Shown: positions 9,058 to 16,240, numbered from the stretch's first letter. The stretch: 20,360 nucleotides of DNA from Thermoplasmata archaeon (GCA_021826765.1 JAKAYK010000011.1:1-20360), one strand, 5' to 3'. Notes: a model not told the origin generated them from the sequence alone. Made by a program: numbers and translations.

Positions 9058-9234
9058 TTAAGGTGTTATAAGTGAGATGAGGAATATTATGAATCCCGGT
9101 ATGACAAAATATTCCGTATCAGTGACATTTGCAGAGACGAATTTATAATAGAGTCCTCCAAGTTCCACAAGGAAAATTCCCAGGAAGAAAAGGGGATATC
9201 TATATTTTGATTTCATGTAGTTCTTCATTCTCAT
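9058..9234 (-). CDS. 58-residue two-helix membrane protein of the sdh operon
   Basis: Very small membrane protein at the 3' end of the succinate dehydrogenase operon. The ATG at 9234-9232 overlaps the sdhC stop TGA by one base (TGATG), a clear translational coupling that also fixes the start. A longer upstream extension in this frame runs through sdhC and is not needed. The protein has a basic N-terminus (MRMKNYMKSKYRY, about 13 residues), a hydrophobic segment at about 14-31, a short polar loop (SANVTDTE) and a second hydrophobic segment at about 42-57. I recognise no family. Position and coupling suggest a small anchor or assembly subunit of complex II, comparable in size class to accessory helices of mycobacterial succinate dehydrogenases. 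That role is inference. Confidence 0.75.
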   Translation of the reverse strand: MRMKNYMKSKYRYPLFFLGIFLVELGGLYYKFVSANVTDTEYFVIPGFIIFLISLITP

Positions 9235-9986
9235 CACAACCTGAAGAGCAGGATGTTTATGGGCAATCCAGCAGCCACTCCCCTGATGTAAAGATCCACA
9301 AGGAAGAAGGATGCAAGGCTTATCCATGCGAACATCTCGTGGTGTCCGTTCAGCTTCGATATCCTGTTGAATATGGTTCTCCTGTAACTCTTTTTGTTCA
9401 CTGGACAGCTGTAGCAGTCAACATTTCCACCTGCAAGATGCCTGAAGAAATGGCAAGAGAATGTGTAAAGAGTGACCCAAAGTGTGTTGAGTATGAGAAG
9501 AAGGACTCCGAGTGTGAACTCCCCCCTGTATGCCATTGCAAGATAGAGATCATAGTAGAAAAATGGAAGGATTGCCACTGCTGCATACCAGAAATATCTG
9601 TGCAGGTTCTCAAGCCTGAATATTCCAGTTTCGCCTGAATATGGCCTGCCTACCTTTTCACCAGGGAAATTAACCTCTCCTTCCTTGTTGAAATTTTCCA
9701 CACTGCATCCTATAGGATGACTGAACAGGTGCCTGTGGTAGTCTTTCCTGTAGGCATAGCATGTGGCCCTGAATCCTGCAACCAGAGGAAGAACCAGTAT
9801 GGTTGGGGAATAAAACGGATCTGTCAGTCCCTGTACAGGTTCTGTAAGTGCAAATACGTACATCAGGTATATTGCAAGAACTGTAACCAGTACAAAGGAC
9901 CAGAACCTCAGTTCTCCCAACTCTCTTGGGAATCTGGTTATTTTCTGAAATTTGCTGTCGTTCTCTTCTTTTGTGCTGAAAGCCAT
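9234..9986 (-). CDS. sdhC: Succinate dehydrogenase membrane anchor, Cys/His-rich (mycobacterial Sdh1-like SdhC)
   Basis: 250-residue integral membrane subunit that should pass electrons from SdhB to the quinone pool. About five membrane segments lie near 28-47, 60-76, 129-150, 157-180 and 217-240. It does not look like E. coli SdhC/SdhD. Its motifs match the fused anchor of actinobacterial Sdh1 as I remember it: GFRATCYAYRKDYHR (71-85), HRYFWYA (129-135), LYTFSCHFFRHLAGG (173-187), LNGHHEMFAWISL (212-224) and DLYIRG (231-236). Metal-ligand candidates are C76, H84, H86, C94, H129, C178, H179, H183, C191, C194, H215 and H216, enough for haem b and possibly an Fe-S cluster. The start ATG shares one base with the sdhB stop (TAATG), and the end overlaps the next small gene in the same way. 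Anchor role is well supported; cofactor content is inferred. Confidence 0.88.
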   Translation of the reverse strand: MAFSTKEENDSKFQKITRFPRELGELRFWSFVLVTVLAIYLMYVFALTEPVQGLTDPFYSPTILVLPLVAGFRATCYAYRKDYHRHLFSHPIGCSVENFNKEGEVNFPGEKVGRPYSGETGIFRLENLHRYFWYAAVAILPFFYYDLYLAMAYRGEFTLGVLLLILNTLWVTLYTFSCHFFRHLAGGNVDCYSCPVNKKSYRRTIFNRISKLNGHHEMFAWISLASFFLVDLYIRGVAAGLPINILLFRL

Positions 9987-10741
9987 TATTTCATCACCTT
10001 CTCCTTCTTTCTTATGCCCTTTATGAGCATTGCAATGGGATCATACTGTAAGTCCACTGCCCTTTCCTTTTCGGGTATTATTGCGTTGTCTGTTATATGA
10101 ATATGTTCAGGGCAGACCTCTGTGCAGCATTTTGTTATGTTGCAGTATCCAAGGCCCCCTTCCTTATTCAGGTATTTTGATCTGTCCACACCGTCAAGGG
10201 GATGCATATCCCAGGATGCTGCCTTCACAATGTGCATGGGCCCGAAATATGGGGTGTAATGCTCTCTCACAACGTGGCATACATCCATGCAGAGTCCACA
10301 CTCAATGCATTTCTTGAATTCCTTTGATTTCTCCACATCTTTCGGGTTAATTCTCCAGGGTTTCTCCATATTCTCCTTTGGGGTGAACATTGGAATTTTC
10401 CTGGTAATTTCCCAGTTCTTTGAAACATCAGTCACAAGGTCCTTTATCAGTGGGAATGCAGCCATAGGCGAAACTGTGATTTTATCTCCGATTGTATCCA
10501 CTCTTGTCTTGCACATAAGTTTTGGCATTCCATTGATCTCTGCAGAGCATGACCCACATTTTGCAGCTTTGCAGTTCCATCTTATAGCCAGAGTGGGATC
10601 TGTGTGTTCCTGAACATATCTCACTGCATCAAGAACCACCATTCCATCAACATATGGAACCTTGTAATTCTCATATCTTGGCCCCTTATCTGTTTCAGGA
10701 TCCTGCCTCATTATCTTCAGTTCAATCTCTTTCTCCGCCAT
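9986..10741 (-). CDS. sdhB: Succinate dehydrogenase iron-sulfur subunit
   Basis: Electron-transfer subunit of complex II, on the inner face of the membrane between SdhA and the anchor. 251 residues. The N-terminal plant-ferredoxin domain has the [2Fe-2S] ligands C57, C62, C65 and C77. The C-terminal helical domain has C145-x2-C148-x2-C151...C210 for [4Fe-4S], and C155, C200 and C206 for the third cluster. Spacing around the last cluster (C200-x5-C206-x3-C210) is standard; the additional C205 sits where other families carry a non-ligand residue. The start ATG overlaps the sdhA TAA by one base, and its own TAA overlaps the sdhC ATG by one base, so all subunits are translationally coupled. All cluster ligands are present. 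Confidence 0.95.
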   Translation of the reverse strand: MAEKEIELKIMRQDPETDKGPRYENYKVPYVDGMVVLDAVRYVQEHTDPTLAIRWNCKAAKCGSCSAEINGMPKLMCKTRVDTIGDKITVSPMAAFPLIKDLVTDVSKNWEITRKIPMFTPKENMEKPWRINPKDVEKSKEFKKCIECGLCMDVCHVVREHYTPYFGPMHIVKAASWDMHPLDGVDRSKYLNKEGGLGYCNITKCCTEVCPEHIHITDNAIIPEKERAVDLQYDPIAMLIKGIRKKEKVMK

Positions 10742-12462
10742 TATGAATACACCTCAGGTTTTACGTAGTTCTTGTATTCACCCGGCATCTCATCCACAGG
10801 TTTAACTCCAAATTTCATGTTTCCGTCCTCTCCAAGTTCTGTTATGATGTTCCTTATCCATTCCTTATCTTTTTTCGGGAAATCTGATCTTGTGTGTGCG
10901 CCCCTGCTCTCCTCCCTCATGAGTGCACAATTTGTTATGGCCTCACAGGATATCAGCATGTTTGAAAGTTCAAGGCATCCAAGAAGCCCATGGTTATACT
11001 TGATCATGCCCTTTGTTCCAACCTCGCCTGCCTCCTTTTTAAGTTCGGAAATAATCTCAAGCGCTTTTTTGAGGTGTTCGGCATCCCTGACAATTCCCAC
11101 ATTCTCGCTCATGCATGTGGTGAGCTTGTCTATTACATCATATGGATTCTTTCCGTCTTCCCTGAAGAATGAATTGATGTACTTTATTTCGTTCTTTATT
11201 TTTTCGGCGTTGATCTTTCCCATATCTGAATTCTTTGCAATTATGGCTGCATTTTCTCCAGCTATCTTTCCAAACACAAGAATATCTGAAAGCGAATTGC
11301 CTCCAAGCCTGTTGGCGCCATGAAGCCCTGAAGCAACCTCACCTGCTGCAAAAAGATTCTCTACATTGGTTCTTTCTGTCTCTGCCTCAACCTCTATTCC
11401 GCCCATCATGTAGTGGACAGTTGGTGCAACTTCCATCTTTTCCTTCGTGATGTCCACGCCTGCAAACTCCATGAACTGCTGGTACATAGCAGGAAGCTTG
11501 TGTTTTATGAAATCCGATCCCTTGTGGGTGATATCGAGATATACTCCTCCATGCTCAGTACCCCTGCCTTCCAGGATTTCCCTGTAATTTGCCCTCGCAA
11601 CCACATCCCTTGCATCGAGCTCCTTTTTCTCGGGTGAATATCTCAGCATGAATCTTTCACCCTTTGTATTCAGAAGTATTCCTCCTTCGCCTCTCACTCC
11701 TTCAGTAACCAGAAGTCCCCTGACACCGGGCGGGTAAACCATTCCTGTGGGATGGAACTGGATCATCTCCATGTCCCTCAGCTTGACTCCTGCCCTGTAG
11801 GCCATGCCAATGCCGTCTCCCGTGGATTCCCATGAATTAGAAGTGATCTTGAAGACTCTTCCAGAACCTCCTGTGGCGATGACAAATGCTTTTGCCTTAA
11901 ACAGGAATATTTTGCCGGTATTCATCTTTATGCCCACCGCTCCTACTATCCTGTTGCCTTCCTTTATGAGGTTTGTGATATACATTTCATCATAGAAGGT
12001 GATATCCCTGTGGATGACCTGATGCTCCAGTGTCTTGATAATCTCAAGCCCGGTTCTGTCTCCGAGATGTGCAAGCCTTCTGTATGTATGAGCACCAAAT
12101 GCCCTCTGCATTATTCTGCCATCGGGAGTCCTGTCGAAGAGAGCTCCGTATGACTCAAGTTCAAGGACTCTTGAAGGTGCTTCTTTTGCAAGAATCTCTG
12201 CCATCTTCCAGCTTGAGATATACACACCCTCCTCTATGATATCGCCATAGTGTACAGTCCAGTTATCCTGCGGGTCAACATTTCCAAGGGATGCAGCCAT
12301 GCCCCCCTCTGCCATGACAGTGTGAGCCTTTCCAAGAAGGGATTTCGACACTACGATTACTTTCTGTCCAGAATCATTAACGGCAATCGCAGCTCTCAAC
12401 CCAGCTCCACCAGCTCCAATAACAAGAACATCTGACTCAACAGTTTCATAATCCTCCGGCAT
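10741..12462 (-). CDS. sdhA: Succinate dehydrogenase flavoprotein subunit
   Basis: Catalytic subunit oxidising succinate to fumarate in the TCA cycle. 573 residues. Seen: the FAD-binding GAGGAG loop (G16, G18, G21); H47 in KAHTVMAEGG, the site of covalent FAD attachment in SdhA/FrdA; FHPTG with H237; LVTEGVRGEGG (251-261); the RDVVAR arginines (R285, R290); H350 in VHYMMGG; and HGANRLGGNSL (381-391). Presence of H47 fits a true respiratory SDH/fumarate reductase rather than soluble fumarate reductases or L-aspartate oxidase. It is the first gene of sdhA-sdhB-sdhC-small ORF. Unlike many genes here it has a good ribosome-binding site: GGAGGG five bases before ATG, downstream of a TATA-like box. 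Confidence 0.96.
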   Translation of the reverse strand: MPEDYETVESDVLVIGAGGAGLRAAIAVNDSGQKVIVVSKSLLGKAHTVMAEGGMAASLGNVDPQDNWTVHYGDIIEEGVYISSWKMAEILAKEAPSRVLELESYGALFDRTPDGRIMQRAFGAHTYRRLAHLGDRTGLEIIKTLEHQVIHRDITFYDEMYITNLIKEGNRIVGAVGIKMNTGKIFLFKAKAFVIATGGSGRVFKITSNSWESTGDGIGMAYRAGVKLRDMEMIQFHPTGMVYPPGVRGLLVTEGVRGEGGILLNTKGERFMLRYSPEKKELDARDVVARANYREILEGRGTEHGGVYLDITHKGSDFIKHKLPAMYQQFMEFAGVDITKEKMEVAPTVHYMMGGIEVEAETERTNVENLFAAGEVASGLHGANRLGGNSLSDILVFGKIAGENAAIIAKNSDMGKINAEKIKNEIKYINSFFREDGKNPYDVIDKLTTCMSENVGIVRDAEHLKKALEIISELKKEAGEVGTKGMIKYNHGLLGCLELSNMLISCEAITNCALMREESRGAHTRSDFPKKDKEWIRNIITELGEDGNMKFGVKPVDEMPGEYKNYVKPEVYS

Positions 12463-12467
12463 AAAAA

Positions 12468-12473
12468 CCCTCC
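12468..12473 (-). promoter_or_regulatory. Ribosome-binding site of sdhA
   Basis: Minus-strand GGAGGG with a five-base T-only spacer before the sdhA ATG at 12462. It fixes the start and shows that the sdh mRNA has a leader, in contrast to the apparently leaderless neighbours. Confidence 0.75.
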
Positions 12474-12500
12474 GTGAATTCCATAGGTGGGTATCGCTAT

Positions 12501-12512
12501 TTTATTATAAAC
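12501..12512 (-). promoter_or_regulatory. TATA box of the sdh operon
   Basis: Minus-strand GTTTATAATAAA, centred near 12506. Transcription would begin about 26 bases downstream, near 12480, leaving a leader of roughly 18 bases that contains the GGAGGG ribosome-binding site. Confidence 0.6.
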
Positions 12513-12538
12513 TTTTGAGACTGGTTATATAGGGCGGA

Positions 12539-12566
12539 ATTTAGTAGTTATGCCAGAATACTAAAT
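12539..12566. repeat. Spaced inverted repeat in the sdhA-lig divergent region
   Basis: Perfect 8-base arms ATTTAGTA (12539-12546) and TACTAAAT (12559-12566), separated by 12 bases. The arm centres are 20 bases apart, about two helical turns. It lies roughly 30 bases upstream of the sdh TATA box and about 110 upstream of the ligase TATA box. Geometry fits a site for a dimeric regulator; the regulator is unknown. Confidence 0.5.
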
Positions 12567-12580
12567 CTATTTCTAACACG

Positions 12581-12594
12581 ATCCATGTATGGAT
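12581..12594. repeat. Short palindrome in the sdhA-lig divergent region
   Basis: ATCCAT-GT-ATGGAT, 6-base arms around two bases, 14 bases after the larger inverted repeat and about 80 bases before the ligase TATA box. A possible second operator; it could also be chance. Confidence 0.3.
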
Positions 12595-12671
12595 TACATT
12601 GGTTTTTTTAATTCTCCATTTAAGCGTTCCCTGAAAAACAGGCATGGAACTATATACGTGAATTGTGGAAA

Positions 12672-12681
12672 AAACTATATT
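12672..12681 (+). promoter_or_regulatory. TATA-like box of DNA ligase gene
   Basis: The element aaactatatt is centred about 26 bases before the ATG at 12703, consistent with a leaderless ligase mRNA. A second TATA-like stretch, tatata at 12651-12656, lies further upstream. Confidence 0.5.
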
Positions 12682-12702
12682 GGAAAGAAAACATACTGAA
12701 AT

Positions 12703-14517
12703 ATGCTTTTCAGCGTTCTTTCCGGTTACTTCTCAAGGATGGAGGCCATCTCAAAAAGGCTTGAACTCATTGAAATAGTGAAGGAAGTCATAAGGGAAAG
12801 TGGAGAGGATATTGGCATAACACTCTATCTCTGCGAGGGTAAAATTGCACCCGATTTCATGTCGAAAGAAACAGGCATAGCTGAGAGCACCATCATGAAG
12901 GTCATCGGGCAGATCACAGGGGCCAGTGAGAAAGAGATCATGAAGGAATATTCAAGAACCGGAGATCTTGGCACTGTTGCCCAGCAATTTTCAGGAAGGA
13001 AGAAACAGAAATCATTTTTCAATATGCCCCTTGAAGCAAGGGAAGTTCACGAATCACTTTTGAAAATTTCCCGGATTAAGGGATCAGGAACAGCATCGGA
13101 AAGGGAGAAGATACTAACAAGCCTTCTTCTGAGGGCAAACGAACTCGAATCAAAATATATTGTGAGGATCATGAACGGGAAGATGAGGCTTGGGGTCTCG
13201 GACTCAACCATAATAAGCGCAATGAGAATTCTGATAAGGCCTGATCTTGAACAGTCTCAGGTCGAAGAAATATACAATTTCCATCCCGACATGAATTACC
13301 TGTATGAAGTCCTGTCAGGAAAAGGCGTTGAGATAACCTCAGGGCCCGAACCGCTCATTCCATTTAAGGTGATGCTTGCTGAGAGGATGCAGTCCATGGA
13401 AGAGATATTCAACAAGATGGGCGGAAAGGCTGCTCTTGAGTACAAGTATGATGGCTTGAGAATACAGATACATAAGAAGGGGGAAACACTCAAAACATTC
13501 TCCAGGGGAATTGAGGAGAATACAGTACAGTTCCCTGAAATCAGCAATTATTTCTCCAGTCTTCCCTTTGAGAGCTTCATCCTGGATGGTGAACTTGTTC
13601 CATACAATAATGAAACGGGAGATATTTACCCGTTCCAGCAAATTTCCAGGAGAAGAGGCAGAAAGTATGGGGCCCTTGAAGAGTCCATAATGAAGGGAAA
13701 TATTGTGCAGTTCGAAAATGAACAGATGGAAGATTCTACAGGCAATGAAGAAGTTCCCATTGCAGTATTCCTCTTTGATATGGTCTATTTCAATGGAGAG
13801 GACTTAAGCAAGAGACCTTATTCTGAAAGAACGGAACTCTTGAGGAAAAATTTCACTGAAAGTGAATACCTGAAGTTTGCAGAACGAATCGTAACTGATG
13901 ACGTTTCTGAAGGGGAAAAATTCCTTGAATCTTCCATAGCATCAGGATGCGAAGGCATAGTTGCAAAAAGCCTGGCGCCCGATTCCTTATACAGGGCAGG
14001 CGCAAGAAAGTGGACTTGGATCAAATTCAAGAGGGACTACAGGAATGAACTTGGGGATTCACTGGATCTTGTCATAATAGGGGCCTTCTATGGCCATGGA
14101 AGGAGGACTGGTATGTATGGTGCCCTTCTCCTTGCTTCCTATAATGATGAAACGGATACATTCGAAAGTGTCTGCAAGATCGGGACCGGCTTCACAGACG
14201 AAATGCTATCCGACGTGAGGGCAATGCTCTCTGATCTTGTGGTGGAACACCATCTACCCAGAGTGAATGCGAAAATGAAGCCTGATGTCTGGATTTATCC
14301 TCAGAAAATACTGGAAGTGAAGGGTGCAGAAATAACGCTCAGCCCAATACATACATGTTCCTCAAGCCTGTATGGTGATCAGGGACTTGCATTGAGATTT
14401 CCAAGATTCACGGGTAGATTCAGGACAGACAAAAAACCTGAAGATTGTACAACATCAAGGGAAATAAGCGAAATGTATGGTATTCAGAAAAAAGTATATT
14501 TTGGTGGTGAGAATTGA
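12703..14517 (+). CDS. lig: ATP-dependent DNA ligase
   Basis: Seals nicks during Okazaki fragment joining and repair. 604 residues, typical for archaeal/eukaryal ligase I type. The N-terminal all-helical DNA-binding domain covers about 1-215 (start MLFSVLSGYF). The adenylation domain has motif I K248-Y-D-G with the AMP-accepting lysine, motif III FILDGEL (292-298), motif IV EGIVAKS (417-423) and motif V WIKFKRD (439-445). The C-terminal OB domain ends with RFPRFTGRFRTDKKPED and a PIP-like QKKVYF near the end, which could bind PCNA, though the match is loose. The ATG at 12703 gives a full-length N-terminus. The gene diverges from sdhA and converges with ssb, leaving only two bases between stops. 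Confidence 0.97.
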   Translation: MLFSVLSGYFSRMEAISKRLELIEIVKEVIRESGEDIGITLYLCEGKIAPDFMSKETGIAESTIMKVIGQITGASEKEIMKEYSRTGDLGTVAQQFSGRKKQKSFFNMPLEAREVHESLLKISRIKGSGTASEREKILTSLLLRANELESKYIVRIMNGKMRLGVSDSTIISAMRILIRPDLEQSQVEEIYNFHPDMNYLYEVLSGKGVEITSGPEPLIPFKVMLAERMQSMEEIFNKMGGKAALEYKYDGLRIQIHKKGETLKTFSRGIEENTVQFPEISNYFSSLPFESFILDGELVPYNNETGDIYPFQQISRRRGRKYGALEESIMKGNIVQFENEQMEDSTGNEEVPIAVFLFDMVYFNGEDLSKRPYSERTELLRKNFTESEYLKFAERIVTDDVSEGEKFLESSIASGCEGIVAKSLAPDSLYRAGARKWTWIKFKRDYRNELGDSLDLVIIGAFYGHGRRTGMYGALLLASYNDETDTFESVCKIGTGFTDEMLSDVRAMLSDLVVEHHLPRVNAKMKPDVWIYPQKILEVKGAEITLSPIHTCSSSLYGDQGLALRFPRFTGRFRTDKKPEDCTTSREISEMYGIQKKVYFGGEN

Positions 14518-14519
14518 TC

Positions 14520-14990
14520 TCACTCATCATTGTTAGAGTACTCTGATCTTGAATCTGAGTCTCTTCTTCTGTTGAAGTTGCCGGGGCCCCTTCTGTTGAA
14601 GTTTCCGCCGCCTCCACCAAATTTTCTATATGTGTTCTCATGAACTTTTTCGCTCATGTCAACTCCTTCGTTCACATCAGAAACTTTCTCTTCGGAGTTG
14701 GTGAGGTTGCCGTATTTCCCAACATTAAGTCTCATCTGGCCTCTTACAAGTGAAATGTATCCATTGTCGATGTAAAGGGTCTCTCCATCCTTTATGTTTG
14801 CAGACTGCTCTCCCCAGAGTGAAAGTTTTATTTTTCCGGTTTCGTCAGCTATAACAACTTCTGTTACAGATTTTGACTCACCAAATCTGGTGTTTATCTC
14901 TTTTGGCTCTCCTATTTCTAAGACCTTTGCAAGAACATTTACTCTTCTTGACTCAGGTGTCAGTTCCTTTATTTTGGTAATTCCTTCCAT
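14520..14990 (-). CDS. Single-stranded DNA-binding protein, single OB fold (Sulfolobus SSB type)
   Basis: 156-residue protein with one OB fold (about 12-96) and a flexible tail, the architecture of crenarchaeal SSB. Strands match that family well: SRRVNVLAKVLEIGE, EVVIADETGKIKLSLWGEQS, IDNGYISLVRGQMRLNVGK. W59 and Y78 are likely base-stacking residues. By remembered alignment with the Sulfolobus protein, its second stacking Phe is replaced by Val here. The tail (123-144) is Gly/Asn/Arg-rich with the motif GNFNRR twice, then a short acidic end (NNDE), suiting RNA/DNA contact and partner binding. The start lacks a clear Shine-Dalgarno sequence; a TATA-like box lies in the 3' end of the upstream gene. 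It binds ssDNA in replication and repair, and sits tail to tail with DNA ligase. Confidence 0.85.
   Translation of the reverse strand: MEGITKIKELTPESRRVNVLAKVLEIGEPKEINTRFGESKSVTEVVIADETGKIKLSLWGEQSANIKDGETLYIDNGYISLVRGQMRLNVGKYGNLTNSEEKVSDVNEGVDMSEKVHENTYRKFGGGGGNFNRRGPGNFNRRRDSDSRSEYSNNDE
14566..14603 (-). repeat. 14-base direct repeat in the ssb tail
   Basis: Two copies of cttctgttgaagtt (plus strand) at 14566-14579 and 14590-14603, a 24-base period. They encode the duplicated N-F-N-R-R element of the SSB C-terminal tail, so the repeat is a coding duplication and a likely site of length variation between strains. Confidence 0.7.
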
Positions 14991-15026
14991 TTGGTTACGT
15001 CCTGTCTAAAAGACATCAGTAAATTT

Positions 15027-15860
15027 CTATTTACTATTTATATGTTCTTTATTTCCAGATATCAGACAACTTCTTAACCATGGGATCACGGAAAAAAAGA
15101 AATCGGGGCCGTGGTGTGCGAAGAAATCCAGCTTCCCGGGAGTGGTGAATATCTGTCCATTCCTGAAGGCGGAGGTTTCTCTCATGGGAGTATCATTCAG
15201 CATGTTTATTGCATCTTCCCTGTTCATGCCCCTGAACATCTTTCCTTCCATGAATATGATCTCCGGATCAAATCCTGCAATAAGATCATAATCCGGCTTG
15301 AGCCATTCTGAAGGTGTACTGTCATAAGGCGTTTCCAGGCCGAGAAAATTCAGGGTGGATGTTATATAACTTTCTGAACCGAAAGTCACGGGGCCCCCGA
15401 GATCAATTTCCAGATATGCCCTCTTTCGTGTGTTCAGTGGAAATAATTCTTTTATCATTCTTCTCTGCAGTTCCTGCGATTCTTTTATTTTTCCAGTAAC
15501 AACTCCAATCCTGTTGACCATGTCAAGGATACCGAATGGTGTTGAAGGCAGCTCTAACTGAAATATCCTGTATTTACTGCTTAATTTTTCAGTGAGCGAA
15601 TCCTGGTATCCTGAAACAGTAAGAATCAGTTCAGGAGAGATCTCGTCAACAATATTTTCATTATATGTGCTGTAGCTCCCTATTTTCCTGACAGATTCTG
15701 CTTCCGGGGGCCTCCTGCAGAATGCACTGACGCCCTTTATGCTGTCACCTATTCCAATCAGGAAGAGTGTCTCTGTTATGGAGGGATTGAGGCTTATGAT
15801 TCGTTCCAGTGGAAAGGTGATCTCCACCTTTCTGCCCCTGAAGTCTATATATTCCGGCAT
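15027..15860 (-). CDS. BtuF/TroA-like substrate-binding protein without signal peptide
   Basis: 277 residues with the fold of vitamin B12/iron-chelate ABC binding proteins (COG0614). Seen: ERIISLNPSITETLFLIG (19-36), the IGSYSTYNENIVDEISPELIL segment of the first lobe, the linker helix around IGVVTGK, the second-lobe strand DYDLIAGFDPEIIF, and the C-terminal FFAHHGP motif typical of B12-binding members. The N-terminus MPEYIDFRGRKVEI begins directly with the domain and has no signal peptide or lipobox, so the protein should stay in the cytosol. No permease or ATPase gene is adjacent. It follows the dsrE-like gene with no gap (TGA then ATG), so the two are co-transcribed and probably work together. 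The ligand is unknown; a corrinoid or metal cofactor is a reasonable guess. Confidence 0.8.
   Translation of the reverse strand: MPEYIDFRGRKVEITFPLERIISLNPSITETLFLIGIGDSIKGVSAFCRRPPEAESVRKIGSYSTYNENIVDEISPELILTVSGYQDSLTEKLSSKYRIFQLELPSTPFGILDMVNRIGVVTGKIKESQELQRRMIKELFPLNTRKRAYLEIDLGGPVTFGSESYITSTLNFLGLETPYDSTPSEWLKPDYDLIAGFDPEIIFMEGKMFRGMNREDAINMLNDTPMRETSAFRNGQIFTTPGKLDFFAHHGPDFFFSVIPWLRSCLISGNKEHINSK
15033..15043 (-). promoter_or_regulatory. TATA-like box of ssb
   Basis: Minus-strand ATATAAATAGT lies within the last codons of the BtuF-like gene. Initiation about 26 bases downstream, near 15012, would leave a leader of about 20 bases before the ssb ATG at 14990. Confidence 0.4.
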
Positions 15861-16211
15861 TCAAAACGTTATTGGGACGCAGTCTTCCTTCATTGCTTTG
15901 GCAAGGACTTCTCCTGCAGGCTCCAGTTTGACACCTTTTGCGGTAAGTGTTTGGTCAATCTTGTGCTGCTGGGCTATGAATACGCATGCGGTCCGGTACA
16001 TGTCAAGCTCTGCGGCTTCTTTCAGCATTCCATCAATATCTTCTCCTCCTTTTGCGATCATTTCTTCGCTGGGGCCAAAGAAGAGCAGCCTCACGTCACT
16101 GGCCCTCCCTTTCTTTTTCATGTTTATGGCCATCCTTAGACCGGCAAGGGCTTTTCCTCTTGCTTCCATGCCACTGGAAATTATGAAAATCATTTTTAGT
16201 TCTTCTGCCAT
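15861..16211 (-). CDS. DsrE/DsrF-like family protein
   Basis: 116-residue soluble alpha/beta protein of the DsrE superfamily, small sulfur-transfer or sulfur-binding proteins. Seen: the strand KMIFIISSGMEARGKALAGLRMAINMK compressed as ISSGMEARGKALAGLRMA (11-28), VRLLFFGPSEEMIA (40-53), and C76 in YRTACVFIA, at the position of the reactive Cys of DsrE. A second Cys, C111, is near the end. The archaeal branch is widespread, with no firmly assigned substrate. It is the first gene of a two-gene unit with the signal-less BtuF-like protein, in direct stop/start contact. A strong TATA-like box (16231-16240) is 24 bases upstream of the ATG, so the mRNA is probably leaderless. Persulfide transfer is the family expectation, not something the sequence proves. 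Confidence 0.82.
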   Translation of the reverse strand: MAEELKMIFIISSGMEARGKALAGLRMAINMKKKGRASDVRLLFFGPSEEMIAKGGEDIDGMLKEAAELDMYRTACVFIAQQHKIDQTLTAKGVKLEPAGEVLAKAMKEDCVPITF

Positions 16212-16230
16212 GAATCAAGATTCACGGGTC

Positions 16231-16240
16231 GTATTTATAC
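16231..16240 (-). promoter_or_regulatory. TATA box of the dsrE-btuF-like operon
   Basis: Minus-strand GTATAAATAC, centred about 24 bases before the ATG at 16211. This is close to an ideal archaeal TATA box and implies a leaderless transcript. Confidence 0.65.

Noticed and set aside
9129..9638. 169-codon plus-strand frame with many Cys and Glu
   Set aside because: It is antisense to sdhC. The apparent Cys richness mirrors codons of the membrane protein.
15004..15014. GTCT-AAA-AGAC palindrome upstream of ssb
   Set aside because: The arms are only four bases long, easily chance in a 20-kb window.
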